From: Turritopsis dohrnii
Lineage: Eukaryota > Cnidaria > Hydrozoa > Anthoathecata > Oceaniidae
Length of the DNA stretch: 64,000 bases
Assembly (NCBI GenBank): GCA_027922465.2
Contig: BQMF02000609.1
Coordinates: forward strand, 62,001-126,000
Direction of reading: 5' to 3'
Below are positions 1 to 11,062 of this stretch, in pieces (the first letter of the stretch is position 1; each line of letters begins with the position of its first letter). A program made the position numbers and the translations under genes. Under the pieces are notes generated by a model. That model was not told the DNA's origin. It made no database searches and was given only the letters and a program-made list of their open reading frames with translations.

Positions 1-104
1 CCAAAAGAACTTATATGTGAAAAATTACAGAATATACAATAGAAAACTCACTTTGATTGGTCTAAATCAATCAGAATATGAGGTGATAGGTTGATTGAAC
101 TATG

Positions 105-242
105 CCAGTGTACTCGTTTTCCGTCTTCGGCATAAAAAAATCATGCACACTACGGAAAACGAGTATATTCGTCACGAGTATATTCGTTTTTCGTAGTGCG
201 CTAATTTTTTTTTTCCCAGTACGTGAGACGAGTATACTCGTC
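105..242. repeat. Cluster of palindromes and short direct repeats
   Basis: A 14-bp word, ACGAGTATATTCGT, occurs twice in tandem at 159-172 and 174-187. A perfect 16-bp palindrome, GACGAGTATACTCGTC, lies at 227-242. An inverted pair, ACTCGTTTTCCGT at 112-124 and its complement at 152-164, brackets the first copy. This could be the remains of a foldback element or a protein-binding cluster; no function is assigned. Confidence 0.6.
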
Positions 243-850
243 ATCATTGTTCACACTTCCTAATGTTAAAAATGTGTTTTTAAAAGCCTGTTAAAAATGA
301 AAAAAAAAAGATATATATGTCCATAGTGGCAATCTTCCGCCGTACGCTAGATAAGGCCACTAAAAATCACTCCGTAGCCAACGCGTTAAAAAGCATTACA
401 GCCCACGCATGAAGCAAACGACCTTTTGTATTTAGAAAGGCTTAAAACAACCCCAGACATTTTCAAAAAAACAAAAACCTTTCCTTTTTCACACACTGTT
501 TTTATAAAACATTGAGAACTTGTTTTTAGAAAAGAATGAACACAGTAGAATCTTTGTAAGATAATCATAAATTTCTACCCTCTACTTTTTTTGGAACTGT
601 AAATCTTCTTTTAAATCTATTCCACATTGATCAATCAACTTCTGGAAATCAAAGGTTTTTTCGGTCACGCTGTAGCGTACCATTATGCGAACGTGTCGAA
701 AAAAACCCGGATGATCACATGGCGAAAATTCAAGCCAATAAACTAGCGCTATTAAAGTTAATTAGTACCCTTTGTGATAGTGGCGTTTTAAGCACCAATG
801 AATATTGAGATGGCTTTTGTATAAACCAATGAAATTGGAGAAACAAATAT

Positions 851-934
851 GCGTAGGTTTGGACAGTAAGATAAAAACAGAAAAACACGGACGATCGTAA
901 AGTATTTCTTGCTTACGCAGAAATCCAAAAATCC
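851..934 (+). repeat. Interspersed repeat end (GGTTTGGACAGT family)
   Basis: The stretch begins GCGTAGGTTTGGACAGTAAG, runs through an A-rich spacer and ends with a CTTGCTTACGCAG block. The same arrangement recurs at 12539-12580 and 14131-14330, and its first part is found in reverse complement near 20575-20595. It is therefore a dispersed repeat whose family I do not recognise. Confidence 0.5.
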
Positions 935-1077
935 TTACATTACTTGAACTGTTAATGTTATAATGCATGTTATAGATATAAATAACTTGTTTTAAAAGTG
1001 CAATAGATTACCATGCACTTCATGTAGATATATCTAGAAACAAAATTAAATTACATTCTTCTTATCCTGTGTCTGTA

Positions 1078-1081
1078 TATT

Positions 1082-1112
<31 letters not shown>

Positions 1113-1130
1113 TTTGTTTACTTATTTATG
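1078..1130. repeat. TTTA microsatellite
   Basis: About twelve TTTA tetranucleotide repeats with a few interruptions near the right end. It is a simple sequence repeat with no associated feature. Confidence 0.9.
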
Positions 1131-1802
1131 AATTTATTCCGTTCTAAAGTCGATTGACGTATACAAGTAAAAAATAACAATGTTTAAAAAAGCATTTCTT
1201 ATAAGAATATGATTAGCATTAATGCTAATAAAAATCGACTAAACAAAATAAAGAAAGGCATATATATACATATAAACATAAAAATAATCAGTGTCTCTTA
1301 GGTTAGGTATATGTTGCACAAAGACGACATTTGCAAAGATGCATCGGATATTATAGAGTTCTTTGTGAAAATGAACCAATGACGTCGCCTCCTTCGCAGT
1401 TACCAGTTACACATGCAGATTTTAATTTATGATTTGACTTGAAAAGCTCATATAACGAACAAGTTGTATTCCTTCAAAGACATAGTGACGGAATTTTTTT
1501 AGATTCACTTCAATTCTAATTTAAAAAATTTCAGATTTGAAAATTTAGAAACTATTCCAATTTTTTTTTAGATGATGGAAATATACATCAATCTGTAAAC
1601 AAAGTAATGTTTTGGAGGAAAAAGTAGATTTATGGAGCGATGTCAATTATAATATTTATTAGTAATATAATATTTAACAGAGCTTCAGCAGTTACATACA
1701 ACCAACGTCACCTAAGTTGACCGCGCAGTCAGTTGATCGCTCCTGCTGGTCGCAGGTGACCAGCCATCGCGTGGACATAAAGTAGCCTCAAAAATCTACA
1801 AT

Positions 1803-2003
1803 CTACAAATCGTAGCATATATTCAAATAGGATTCAAGAAAGTTTTCACAAGTATTAATCAGTTCAGCATGCTTTTCATGTTTAAGGCCAATCGCAATTA
1901 CTCCTACTTTTTTGAAATCGGTTACCTTCAACGTTTTAAGTTCAGCTGGATTCTTGGTAATTAATAATAATGATAATAACAATGGTGTATTTGCCTCTTC
2001 CAA
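1803..2003 (-). CDS. Possible terminal exon, VWA-like
   Basis: The frame encodes about 66 residues ending in a stop at 1803. It is bounded on its 5' side by an in-frame stop just upstream, so it would need a splice acceptor very near its start, and I see only weak candidates. The segment FKKVGVIAIGLKHEKHAEL resembles the late strand and helix of a von Willebrand factor A domain, in which a hydrophobic strand precedes a loop and a helix. No MIDAS motif is present in this fragment. It may be a host exon or a chance frame. Confidence 0.25.
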   Translation of the reverse strand: MEEANTPLLLSLLLITKNPAELKTLKVTDFKKVGVIAIGLKHEKHAELINTCENFLESYLNICYDL

Positions 2004-2452
2004 TTATTTACATTGGCTCTTCGTGCAGAAAATTAAAAATACATTATAAACCGAAAAGATGATAAAAATAATTCTAAAAAAAATAATTATCTACAATTTA
2101 TTGTCCCATAAAAAAACTATTAAAATATTAAAATATAAACAGTTTATATAAAAAAAACCAAAAAAACCCAAAAAAACAAAAAAATTAAAATCGCGTAAAC
2201 TAAATAAATTAAAATTGCAGATTGAATAACCTTGAGGTTAAAATGTTAAAATAGAGTGGGACGAGAAGAAGTATAGCAGGGGTAAAGAAGCTATGAAAAT
2301 TGAAAATTGAAAAAAAAAAAACAAATCTCTGACAAAACTGCATAAAGCCCAGAGAAAAGAACAATAGCTTTAAAATACCATAAAATATTGCTTTGTTTTA
2401 GTCCTAAATGTGTTTTCTTTTTCTATTTCAGGTATATTTTGGGGTAATTAAT

Positions 2453-4049
2453 TTAATATTTTAACAGGTCTTGCCGTGAAGCTATTTCTATGTCCTTTTT
2501 TTTGGTAAATTTTGGTCCATCGTTGTTACAAAATCTCGGTAACCTTTTGCGCTCAAATTCCATTTTAAAGTATGATGGAAAGTCATTGTTGTTGACTGCT
2601 TGATGACACAGTAGTCTCATTTCAATACGCTCCTTTATAGGCAACCATCCGATTGAGAGTACATCCTTTGTACACGTGTAACGTTTGAGTACAAAAGCTG
2701 CTGCACAATTTTGTACCTTCTGAAGCCGTTTTAATTGATCAATGGTCAATGGGTGGAACACCGTATTGCAGTAATCGACTTTAGAGAGTACAAGCGATTC
2801 AGCTAGTCGTTTACATAACTACTTATTTGCAATGTTCTTTATTTTTCGTAAGAATGCAATAGTCGAATAAGAGGTTTTTGTTACGTCGGCAATGTGGGCG
2901 TCCCATTTTAATTACTGTTGGAAGTTTACTCCTAGAATCTTGCTTGAATCAGATCTTTTTAGTATTGTGTTTTCGTCAAGACGTAATTCGTAGTCAATAT
3001 CGCGATGTTTGGATCTGTTGGTTGTAAAGATCATAAATTTCGTTTACTCTGGGTTGAAAATGAGGTTATTATCTTTCGACAAGTTGTTTATACCATTGAG
3101 TGTTGTTTGAAGATCGTTTACGGTTTCATGGATATTGTTTGGTTTGCAGTGTTTGTAAATGTTCGAGTCATTAGCATATTGAGTGCATGTGCAGTTAGTG
3201 CAATTTTCTTTCATGTCATTGACATAAAGGTTAAAAAGAACGGGTCCGAGTATTGATCCCTGTGGGACACTGAATGTTACTCGTTCACAAGATGAAAGTT
3301 TATCATCAATCTGGACAAATTGGAATCTGCCGGTTGGGTAACTCCCGATCAATTTTAAGACTTGCTTTGACACATTTACGAGTGGAGTTTTTCTATCATA
3401 GTAGGGTAGTATACTGTATCGAAAGCTTTGCTGTAGTCCGTTAGTAGTGCTATGGTAATTTCACCCCTATCTAAGTACTTCAGAATGTCATCTCTCATTT
3501 TGATTAGCAAAGTATTTGTGGAATGGCTTTTGCGAAATCCTGATGTGTTATTGAGTGCATGGACTTATCTTCAATATATCGAACCAGCTGCTTCATTATA
3601 ATTCGCTCAAATACTTTTGATAATGTGGGAAGCAGTGAAATTGGACGGAAGTTTTTACTCTCCTTTGGTTCGTCAATTTTTGGAATTGGGCAAATTTTTG
3701 CAATTTTCCATTGTTCTTGAAATACAGATTTGTCGATAGAATTGTTTATAATTTCAGTTAAAGGCGATGCAAGATAGTAAGCAACTAACTTGAAAATATT
3801 TATCGGTATATTATCTGGACCAGTAGAGCAGTCATTACGAATGCTTTTTATTTCGTGTAAAACTTCTATATAATTAATTTTGTGCAATGCGAATGGGTTT
3901 GTATTAGTTGACGATGGTAGTTGGTCAATCAGAATGTCGATATCTTCTTTAGATGTTGTTAGTTTGCTGGTCAAGTCCTTCGCTATATTCGTATAATACT
4001 TGTTCAGAGTATGTGGGTCGAAAGTTACTCTTTTATTACTTGGATTCAA
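2453..4049 (-). pseudogene. Broken LINE reverse transcriptase
   Basis: Three frames (3504-4049, 3044-3373, 2453-2761) make up one decayed polymerase that would copy the element's RNA at the target site. The catalytic YxDD motif reads Y-A-N-D at about 3183-3194, so one of the two metal-binding aspartates is lost. Frameshifts separate the thumb from the palm. The copy is therefore inactive. It shares only general family similarity with the LINE at 46.5-53.9 kb. Confidence 0.85.
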
Positions 4050-4060
4050 AATCCTGTGAA
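2453..4060 (-). mobile_element. Decayed non-LTR retrotransposon (LINE-A)
   Basis: The minus strand carries fragments of one reverse transcriptase in consecutive order: the finger region with RPISLLP near 3640, the palm block VPQGSILGPVLFNLYVNDM near 3220, and a C-terminal segment with RLQKVQNCAAAF near 2720. Such an arrangement is typical of CR1/Jockey-type LINE ORF2. The reading frame changes at least twice and stops interrupt it. The endonuclease half that should lie upstream (above 4060) was not seen, so the copy is 5' truncated or too diverged. Confidence 0.85.
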
Positions 4061-4489
4061 ATGATGGGAATGATGTTCCAAATCTCCTTAAGACTTTTTA
4101 AGGAGAAAATAGTTTCAGATTATTTATTTGTAACAGTTGAATAGATGACATTGATAAAAGATGAAAAAAATATTTTTTTGAAAAATAATCGATAATAGCG
4201 GCTTAAATATGACCGCTTAGCTATTATAAAATGCCTATCCGGGTCGGTCAATAATTTTTGAACCGTAAACAAAAACACTCAAACTTTTATACAGTGCTAG
4301 ACCTTGACGTACTCTATGAACTGAAACTATTCTTGATACAAAAATTTTCACAAGCCGCCATTATTAAATTTATTAGCAACTCGCGTAAAAGCTTTTTACA
4401 GCTTTAATTTTGAAAAGGATGTGCAAAGTTCCCGCGTTCCCGTGTGCGAACCCCGTGACAAAAATTTCAATCAAGGAATCTGGACTAGA
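4061..4489. other. No gene seen
   Basis: AT-rich sequence between the LINE-A fragment and an old Helitron-type repeat. It contains an imperfect inverted repeat around 4190-4230 but no supportable gene. Confidence 0.5.
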
Positions 4490-4750
4490 AAGTGTACTGA
4501 TGCTGTAGAGCTCGAAAAACTGATCAAAAAAATGTATGGTATCGTTTTGCTACGACCAGCCGTTGAATAGATATCGTCGTTCAAAGATTTTGATGAAGTC
4601 ATAACTGCAGTACCAAATAAAATTTAGGCCTAAACGTTGGATCACCCCTTGACCCGTATCGCAAACCTTAAAAAAAGTCATTTATCCCTATTGCTTCTCA
4701 AGAGATTTTCCCAAAAACGTCGCGTTTGATTGGGGATGCAAAGTAATGAT
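4490..4750 (-). repeat. Degenerate internal part of a non-autonomous Helitron
   Basis: The stretch matches the interior of the short units at 40075-40997, including the 'gctgtagagctcgaaaaactg' type block, the GTTTTGCTACGACCA block and the 'ttatccctattg' block, with many substitutions. Both terminal signatures are missing. It is an older copy of the same family, here oriented so that the element's sense strand is minus. Confidence 0.65.
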
Positions 4751-5073
4751 TCCCAGTGATTAGAAAAAAGAACTGACTTCAAATGATGCTACGTGCTTTT
4801 GGAATAATCGTCAAAAAAAGTCTCTCACCTCTACGTGGTTCTACGCGCACATAAGAAGACGATGATTGTAAAATTTTGTTAAATATATCACTCTCTAAAA
4901 TAAAAGTTGGATGCACAACACAGATGTAGCATGCGTTGTGTATCAGAAAAAATGTAAAAGTTTTTTACAGGCATTAATTTTTTAATTTCTTACATTCAGA
5001 AGATTTAAAACCTGGGTAAAAATTTTTACCGAGTTTAACTTTGAAAAGAATGTGTGCAAATCTTGTGTGAAAA
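4751..5073. other. No gene seen
   Basis: AT-rich DNA between the degenerate repeat and the MITE. No supportable gene or structured repeat was found. Confidence 0.5.
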
Positions 5074-5721
5074 CATGGACGTATAAAAAGAGAAGGACTT
5101 ACAACTTTTATAAATCTATTCAAACAAGCTCGCCTCGCTTTATTGAAATTTTGACAAAAGCAGTTTTGAAACTCCCTCAAGTGCTGTTAAAAATACATGT
5201 TTCCATTGGCTTCCACACCAGCAGCCTTTTGTTATAAACACGAAAACTGTTGAAAAACACCAAAACTAAAAGTATGATTCCTTAGGAGTTCCTAAAGCTT
5301 CAGACTTGAAACTTTCAGAAAAGATAGATAAACTATCTCTCTGTTCTGTGTAGCTTAGGCATTTTTGAGGCGCAAATATTAACTTCATAACATGCAGAGA
5401 CGCTATGCCATGATTTTCTTCTATTTTCACTTGTAACATCTTCTAGCAAACACACAGACATTTTAAAAACGATTAAATATCGTCGTCTGTGGCTTTGAAC
5501 AATGAATAAAAGTGTTTTGAAAGCTAATGAGTCTTAATTCCTCTGATATTTCAGTTTTCCGCGTTGGATTGGCACGTAAATAATCGTTCGTCTCAACAAA
5601 AATCCAGTGAAATGCGAGACGCGCTTTGGTATGAAAGGGATGCCGACACAATGGATTTTAACAATAGAATTGAATAGCTATTGAAATGAGTTGTGAGTCC
5701 TTCTCTTTTTATACGTCCATG
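5074..5721. mobile_element. 648-bp MITE with ~32-bp TIRs and 7-bp TSD
   Basis: The left end CATGGACGTATAAAAAGAG is repeated in inverse orientation at the right end, and the inverted repeats extend about 32 bp with one mismatch. The element is flanked by GTGAAAA at 5067-5073 and 5722-5728, which fits a 7-bp target duplication. No transposase is present, so it is non-autonomous. The superfamily is uncertain because a 7-bp duplication is not diagnostic. Confidence 0.8.
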
Positions 5722-6348
5722 GTGAAAATTAGATGACGAAAAGTAGTTTTATTATCAAATATTCAACAGAAACACGAATTCATATGAAAAAAGTGTTACA
5801 ACAATACAATATAGCATATATGAAATATTGCTAACACATAATCCCTATCTGAATGTTTCTCACATGTTCCAAATGACGATCTTTAGTTTTTCGGTCGAGT
5901 GTGATAGTACTTCCTTAACAGTCCTCCAAATGTGTTTTTTATGATTTAGTTCATTTATTCTTGGAAATAATAATTTTCGTCGTTAATAGCAAGTGCATTG
6001 CATCTTTGTATGTAGTTTGTTTTATTGAATCTTCCGAAAAGTGAATTTTTAGCGATTCATGACACTCGTTGTGATATCATAAACGACGAAAAATTCGTAA
6101 GAGATCTTGCTGTTACAATCCGAACCAAAACTCACAATCTAAATAAAATATAAAAATAAGATTGTATTTAAATTCCGAAATGTGCAGCCGACAATATGTA
6201 CGACTAAACTTTCATTCGCAAGTTTCTTGAGCTAACAGCAACTCTAAATTATAAAGACAGTGAGGACTAACCCCTTATACTTCATCTTATAATGTTTTTT
6301 AAAATTTATCTTTTTTGAGTTTTTTGTGGGGGGACGTAACCTTCCCGG
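5722..6348. other. Gene-free stretch; probable 3' UTR and flank of the microexon gene
   Basis: The part nearest 6348 lies just after the stop codon of the minus-strand microexon gene and is probably its 3' untranslated region. No other gene or repeat was recognised in it. Confidence 0.5.
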
Positions 6349-7240
6349 TCACGCCCCCATTTTTTCCATAATTGGAAGGCCCTCCTGGACTTGGAGGAAG
6401 TCTTGTCGTGTCACTATAATAAAATGATAGAAAGTTAAGGATCAGTTAAGATAATAGAAAAGCAAATAGTATGGCTTATACGAAAAACTTCACAACTCAC
6501 AACGTGTGGTCTCTTTTGATTTTAAACAGGAAGATAAAATAAAAAAAAATACGAATATCATAAAGTCCATGAAAAGAGCCAACATGTATTAGTGAAAATA
6601 AATGCTTACTTTGGCCATTTCCTTGGACTAACTGCCCTATAAGATAAAAAACGAACAGTGTAAATACTACATCTATTAAAGTGCATTTTACATTTTAAGA
6701 AGAAAAATATCAAACCACCACCAATCGCGCCATTCTCCTTATCTATGAACGAAATAAAATGAAATTACAATATATTGACAGTGATATCCAAAAAACAGCA
6801 AAAAGAAAATAAGAACTTACCTTCTCTTAGTAATTCCTCTTCTTCTGAAAGGAAAGGAAAAGTATTAATAACCTAATTACTACATTGATGGCATTCTGGT
6901 ATTTATAAAGGATTAAGTCCTTTTACCTTTCTTGGATATATCACCAACTAAAATATAAAAGAAAGTAGTTCTAAATAAACAACCCTTTATTTTTTGTGTA
7001 TATTAACAGTTTCATTTGATAACTTACCACCATTTTCTTCTCCGTCAACTTCAACTAAAATAACAAAGACATTCAATAACCTCTTTAATAATCCCACATA
7101 TGATGAAAAAAACTAAATACTTACTATCCACAACTGAGCTTTTAGAAATTAAAATAAGACAGTGACAAAATCATATTTCATTTTTATTTTAAAATGAATA
7201 AAGCAGAAAGATTTTTACCATTTTGTGCTGACGCAGCCAT
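6349..7240 (-). CDS. Microexon gene 1 (73-aa acidic protein, 8 exons)
   Basis: I assembled eight coding exons by hand: 7219-7240, 7125-7133, 7028-7054, 6927-6947, 6821-6844, 6716-6742, 6610-6636 and 6349-6413. Lengths are 22, 9, 27, 21, 24, 27, 27 and 65 nt, giving 222 nt, an open frame of 73 codons plus a TGA stop. All introns are phase 1 and GT-AG; six are 70-85 nt and the last is 196 nt. Five donors are GTAAG or GTAAA types; the exon 6 donor (GTTTGA) is weak. Acceptors mostly have T-rich tracts ending TAG or CAG. The first exon starts with a good context AAAAAAATGG and has an in-frame stop upstream. The product begins MAASAQN, is rich in Glu and Gly and has no domain I recognise. It has no signal peptide or membrane segment, and a strong acceptor at about 7263 suggests an upstream untranslated exon. 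It lies 0.6 kb beyond the Helitron-1 helicase, same strand. Confidence 0.75.
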
Positions 7241-7879
7241 TTTTTTGTATTATTATTAATTCACTAAATAAAAAAAAACTAAAGATTACACTTCCAAAAG
7301 ACAACAGCATAACTGCCTTGACTTTTGGTTTATGGTTTGTGCATGCAAGGACATAGTAGACTCTAAAAAACCAAAATGAGATGATATCTGTTTCCGATGA
7401 ATTGATAAAAGGCATGCACAACCAATGGTAGCAGAGTGCACGACGTGAACGTAAGTCAATGGGATTTGTACTCCACCTAAAAAAAATGTACAGAAACAAA
7501 ATGTTTTTTAGGTAAAATAGTTCAGTAACTATAAAAGCCTATCATCTATTTTCAGCACTACCACAAAGTAATTGTCAGTGATTTAACAAAATAGCACCAC
7601 TAAATCCATCACAACAGTTGAGTAACACAATGTCACTGAGTTGGTACACCAACTTAGCCGAAAAGTCGCTTTTAGACAACTGCAATGATAGTCACTCTCC
7701 AAATGAGTGAGGATATCAAAATGCTCACCAGAAAAGCAGTGTTTTAATTTCCGGTACTTTTGTAACTAACTCAACAATACAATACTTTTGTGGATATGAA
7801 AAGATGAAAGAAAAGATATGCAGAATTAAGTTACTGTAATACTTGTGGAAAGACAACATTTTGAGTATATATCTTTCCA
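7241..7879 (-). other. Spacer between Helitron-1 helicase and microexon gene 1
   Basis: No gene was supported. It may hold 5' untranslated exons of the microexon gene: T-rich acceptor-like sites on the minus strand occur near 7263 and 7480. No Helitron 3' hairpin or CTRR end was recognised here, so whether the element stops here or continues through the microexon gene is open. Confidence 0.4.
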
Positions 7880-8521
7880 TTGATATAAACCTTGTTTCCA
7901 AGTAGCAGCAACTTTGATTTTCACATTATCAAATGCCTTTGCCCTGGAACACGCAACATATAACTGACCAAAGGCGACAGTTCAACCCTTGGTATGAAAA
8001 TGGTTTTTCCAACTGCTGATCCTGTTAATAAAATTGCCTGAAAGTTCACGGATAATCAAGTGTGTGCAATTACAGAGACCCTTCCTGATATTAAGGTTCC
8101 TCAAGAGCATAATAATAGTCCCAACTTTAAGCTTCAAACAATGAAAAGGCATGCCTGACGGCGTTATGCTATTTAAAAAATCAATCGGATAATTTTGCCG
8201 CTCGTCTTCATCGTCACATACCACCTCATCAGCACTGTAATAACAAACTGCATTTCCTGACAACCTGTCCAACACCTCACCACCCGGCCTGGCTCTCATG
8301 TTCTCAGTAAGTGAGTACTTTACCACTGATGCCCACAAAGCAGAACTTGTCAAGCAAACTTCAATAACATTAGTTGGTTTTGCCTTCTTCACAACTGGCA
8401 AACACTGACGAAAATTGCCACCCCACCAAAGTACCTTTCCACCGAAAAATACCACAAATATCACGTAGTAATATGTCGATAGCATGAAAAATGTGCGTAC
8501 ACACCATTGTAGCTTCATCAA
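7880..8521 (-). pseudogene. Helitron-1 helicase, C-terminal part
   Basis: This is the distal half of a PIF1-like superfamily 1B helicase, the motor that unwinds donor DNA during rolling-circle transposition. Visible motifs are the GGNFRQ loop (the usual GGDFRQ changed at one position), SGMPFHCLKLKVGTIIMLLRN, and, after the frame's stop in another frame near 7900-7985, FGQLYVACSRAKAF, which is the terminal helicase motif. Compared with Helitron-2 the stretch between GGEVLDRL and SGNAVCYY is missing about 60 residues, so there is an internal deletion. Confidence 0.85.
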
Positions 8522-9110
8522 TCAGAAACAGGTCAATACTCCGAAGGTATTCTGCATGTTTAGATGTCGGGGTTATGTTACATACGCTGTTTTCTAAAAC
8601 AGGAACAGGCAAACGAAATAATGAATGCAATGTACACCCACCAGAGAGTAAGGTGGCTGCAATACTTGTATATGCAGCAGTCACAACTTTCCAACCTCTG
8701 GCTCTACATGCTGTAATAACATAGTTATACGTAAAAGTTTTACCTGCGCCAACTGGTCCATCCAGATAAAACAATGTTTCAAGTTGTGCTAAACCATTGT
8801 ACACATTTGAAACAGCAGACAAAATTGCATCAACCAAAGCTACCTGCTGTTTGTTAAGCTGAGGCCTTACCTGCTGGGCCCTGTCAATGTAAACTTTCAC
8901 ATGCACTTCTTCCTCAGCAATTTGCTGCACCAACTCTGGAAGATTAAATTGTGTTAAGGACATACCAAATTGTTTCAAGACATTATCAATATAACCCAAA
9001 GCTTTTTGTTCTGCTTGGGCAAGAGCTAATGTTCGTGTGTAGTCCTCACATAGATACTCCTTGAATGTATTCCACAATTCAAGAGAATTAGAGGGCTCGC
9101 AGTGAGTCAA
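8400..9110 (-). pseudogene. Helitron-1 helicase, N-terminal part
   Basis: The frame contains Walker A as GPVGAGKT near 8745, then TAAYTSIAATLL and the Walker B-like LIDEAT near 8515. These are the ATP-binding motifs of PIF1-like helicases. Near 8440 the translation leaves the family pattern, which marks a frameshift into the downstream half. The upstream part links to the Rep region through a poorly conserved Glu-rich stretch. Confidence 0.85.
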
Positions 9111-9795
9111 AATAATACAAACAGTTGTCTAAACTGTTGGGGCATTTGAAATGTTGATGCCTCTTCCAATGTATTGTGCCACTTTTCGTCATCTTGTAAA
9201 AGACGTCTGGCAACACACGCTTCACGGAACGTGTTGTAAACCACTCCACCAAAAGTGCGTAGATACTCGAATGATGTAGCAACAAATCGCCAAGGAAAAA
9301 GCGTTCTCCTTCTGATGGACGGTGATTGTATAACCGAGCGGCAATCGGTTTGAATGTCTTTTTTCGTTTTTTCTGTTTTTTCTCTTTGTCATGAAAGACA
9401 TAATGACATGGAAAATCTGAATAAAGAAACTGTCGAGCATCAGGATCTTCCACATTTAGCTAAAACCATGCTGTTAGGTGACTATCTTTTAATGCGCCTT
9501 CAGCAGCTGCCTCTTCCTCACCAGCTCTAAAATAAACCTGATGACAATTAGGTAAATAAACAGCTAAGCGTTTGATAACGTGAGATTTATCATTCATGGA
9601 GAACTCAAAAATTCTCCACAATGCTTCCGGTGCACTGACATGTCGACCATCATTGCATCTGCGACACATTGGATACCCATTTGCATTCATTTGGGTTGCA
9701 TTACAGAATAGGTTTGAAAAATTCTTGGTACAGTTGCCATCATCTCCCATGCAGACTGAATTAGGATTTGCATTCCCACAGGGACCATGAATCAT
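9111..9795 (-). pseudogene. Helitron-1 region between Rep and helicase
   Basis: Frames 9088-9453 and 9460-9795 together match the middle of the Helitron-2 protein: HGPCG..NPNSVC..G.C.K.F, a cysteine-rich segment ending in CRRC, then EALWR.FEF.MNDKSH and LTAWF, followed by DPDARQFLYSDFPCHYVF. The function of this region in the family is not well defined. A shift separates the two frames near 9455, and about 60 residues present in Helitron-2 (the segment with YKGHD) are missing. Confidence 0.8.
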
Positions 9796-9798
9796 ACA

Positions 9799-10206
9799 TC
9801 ATCTGATGATGTTATGTAGCTCTGATTCACGTTCAGGATCTGGAATTTCAGCAGAAATTAAGCTATCAATATCATCAACATTCTGCAGTGTGTCCTCTTG
9901 AGTTAAATGGATAAGAGTATGTGCACGAGGTAAAGAACGTTTATGACACTCAATAACATACAGGCGAGAAATGGCTTTTTCCAAAAATCCATTTTTAGTA
10001 ATATCCTCTAAAAGTGATTTCAATTTCAAATTAAAAACACGTGCAACCAAGTCAGTTTGATAATGTGCTGGCTGATTATCCAAATTTGCAGTAATTTCTG
10101 GCCATTTGGGATTGCACGTGAAAGTGCAAAACAAATCTGGTTTTTTCCATTTTAGTGACCGTAACCATAGCATCCTAATAAATTTGTAGCATGGCTCTTG
10201 GACCAC
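9799..10206 (-). pseudogene. Helitron-1 Rep nuclease, HUH region
   Basis: The Rep domain cuts and joins single strands. It shows the family block DLFCTFTCNPKWPEI and the region around the HUH metal site. There the usual first histidine of the LPHxH motif is replaced: the sequence reads SLPRAHTLIH (codon CGT), so metal binding should be lost. The frame ends near the helicase-side stop at 9799. The copy is disabled. Confidence 0.85.
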
Positions 10207-10341
10207 CCTAAAATAAAAAAAGTAGAATTACTGGTCTGCCTGCATGAAGGCCACGATTTTCCGCAAAGTTGGTAAGATGATCAATAAGGCCTTGATACTT
10301 TTCAACCCGAAGAGCTGCCTGGTTCATCCGTATGCAAACAA

Positions 10342-10467
10342 TTAGATGGGGCTAAACGCATCTCTAAATGCAAACCTAAATGTGTAATATTGGAGCATGG
10401 TCGTGCGACGTTGCTGACCAACTGCATATTCTGCTACATGGGGAATGTCGGAACTCCAACCCAACTC
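10342..10467 (-). pseudogene. Helitron-1 fragment next to the 6-kb insertion
   Basis: About 42 residues ending at the insertion boundary match Helitron-2: GELGWSSDIPHV followed by QQRRTTMLQYYTFRFAFRD corresponds to the Helitron-2 block RWSPNMNHV...QLQYYIYRITIRRE. The reading frame is directly resumed at 16536 once the insertion and one copy of the 3-bp duplicate are removed. The frame upstream of 10468 in the ORF belongs to the inserted element. Confidence 0.85.
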
Positions 10468-10470
10468 TCC

Positions 10471-10750
10471 CCAGCCGGCACAAAACGTTTTTAAAACCTC
10501 TTTTTTTGGTGTCTTTATGGTTTTCCAAAAAACTGCTTTTTTAAGTGGTGTCAAAAGCGCATTTCAAACTGATTTTTGAAGCCGTGTTTTTAAAAACGTC
10601 TTAAATCGGTTTTATTTTTGTATCGATAACACTGCAATGTCTTCAGGTTTTCTCTGGGAGTTTTAAAGAGGTTTTTTATAGGTTTTCTTAAAGAGGTATT
10701 TTAAAGACCTCTTTAACACTAAAAGAAAACCGTTTGCTTTAAGGGGGTTG
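10471..10750. repeat. Left subterminal repeat array of the 6-kb element
   Basis: Short words of the type AAAGAGGTTTT and its complement recur roughly every 20-60 bp, together with GTTTTTAAAAC-like blocks. They match the array near the right end. Such arrays are often transposase-binding sites, which I infer here only from their position. Confidence 0.55.
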
Positions 10751-11062
10751 AAAAAAAACTTAACACATTATAGTCAACACTAAGATTAGTTTTGTTATTA
10801 AAATATGTATTGGAATATCTCTGTCATAGTTATTTCTATGTATAATTTTTGATTATGAATAAAAGATTTCATCAATATATATATTGTTTGTTTTTTTGTT
10901 GTTGTTATCATTTCTTCATTTCCTCCCGTCTTATATTTTTGCGCTTGTCTTGGAGCAGAAAAGTTCAAAGAATTTTCAGTCTGCTGGGGCACAACGTAGA
11001 AACGAAGCGAACAATAAAGTAAGTAGTCCTTATTATTCAAAACCAATGGTGCAAAGCAATAA
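10751..11062. other. Interior of the 6-kb element, no gene
   Basis: AT-rich DNA with overlapping short frames on both strands that carry no recognisable domain. I see nothing to annotate. Confidence 0.5.

Larger units (their letters stand above)
1..1640. other. AT-rich intergenic region
   Basis: No coding region could be supported here. The stretch holds a palindrome cluster (105-242), one end of an interspersed repeat (851-934) and a TTTA microsatellite, each listed separately. The small open frames are short, uninformative and lack splice context or recognisable domains. Confidence 0.6.

Noticed and set aside
4190..4230. Imperfect inverted repeat considered as a Helitron-1 3' hairpin
   Set aside because: No CTRR end follows at the right distance and the stem is weak and AT-rich.
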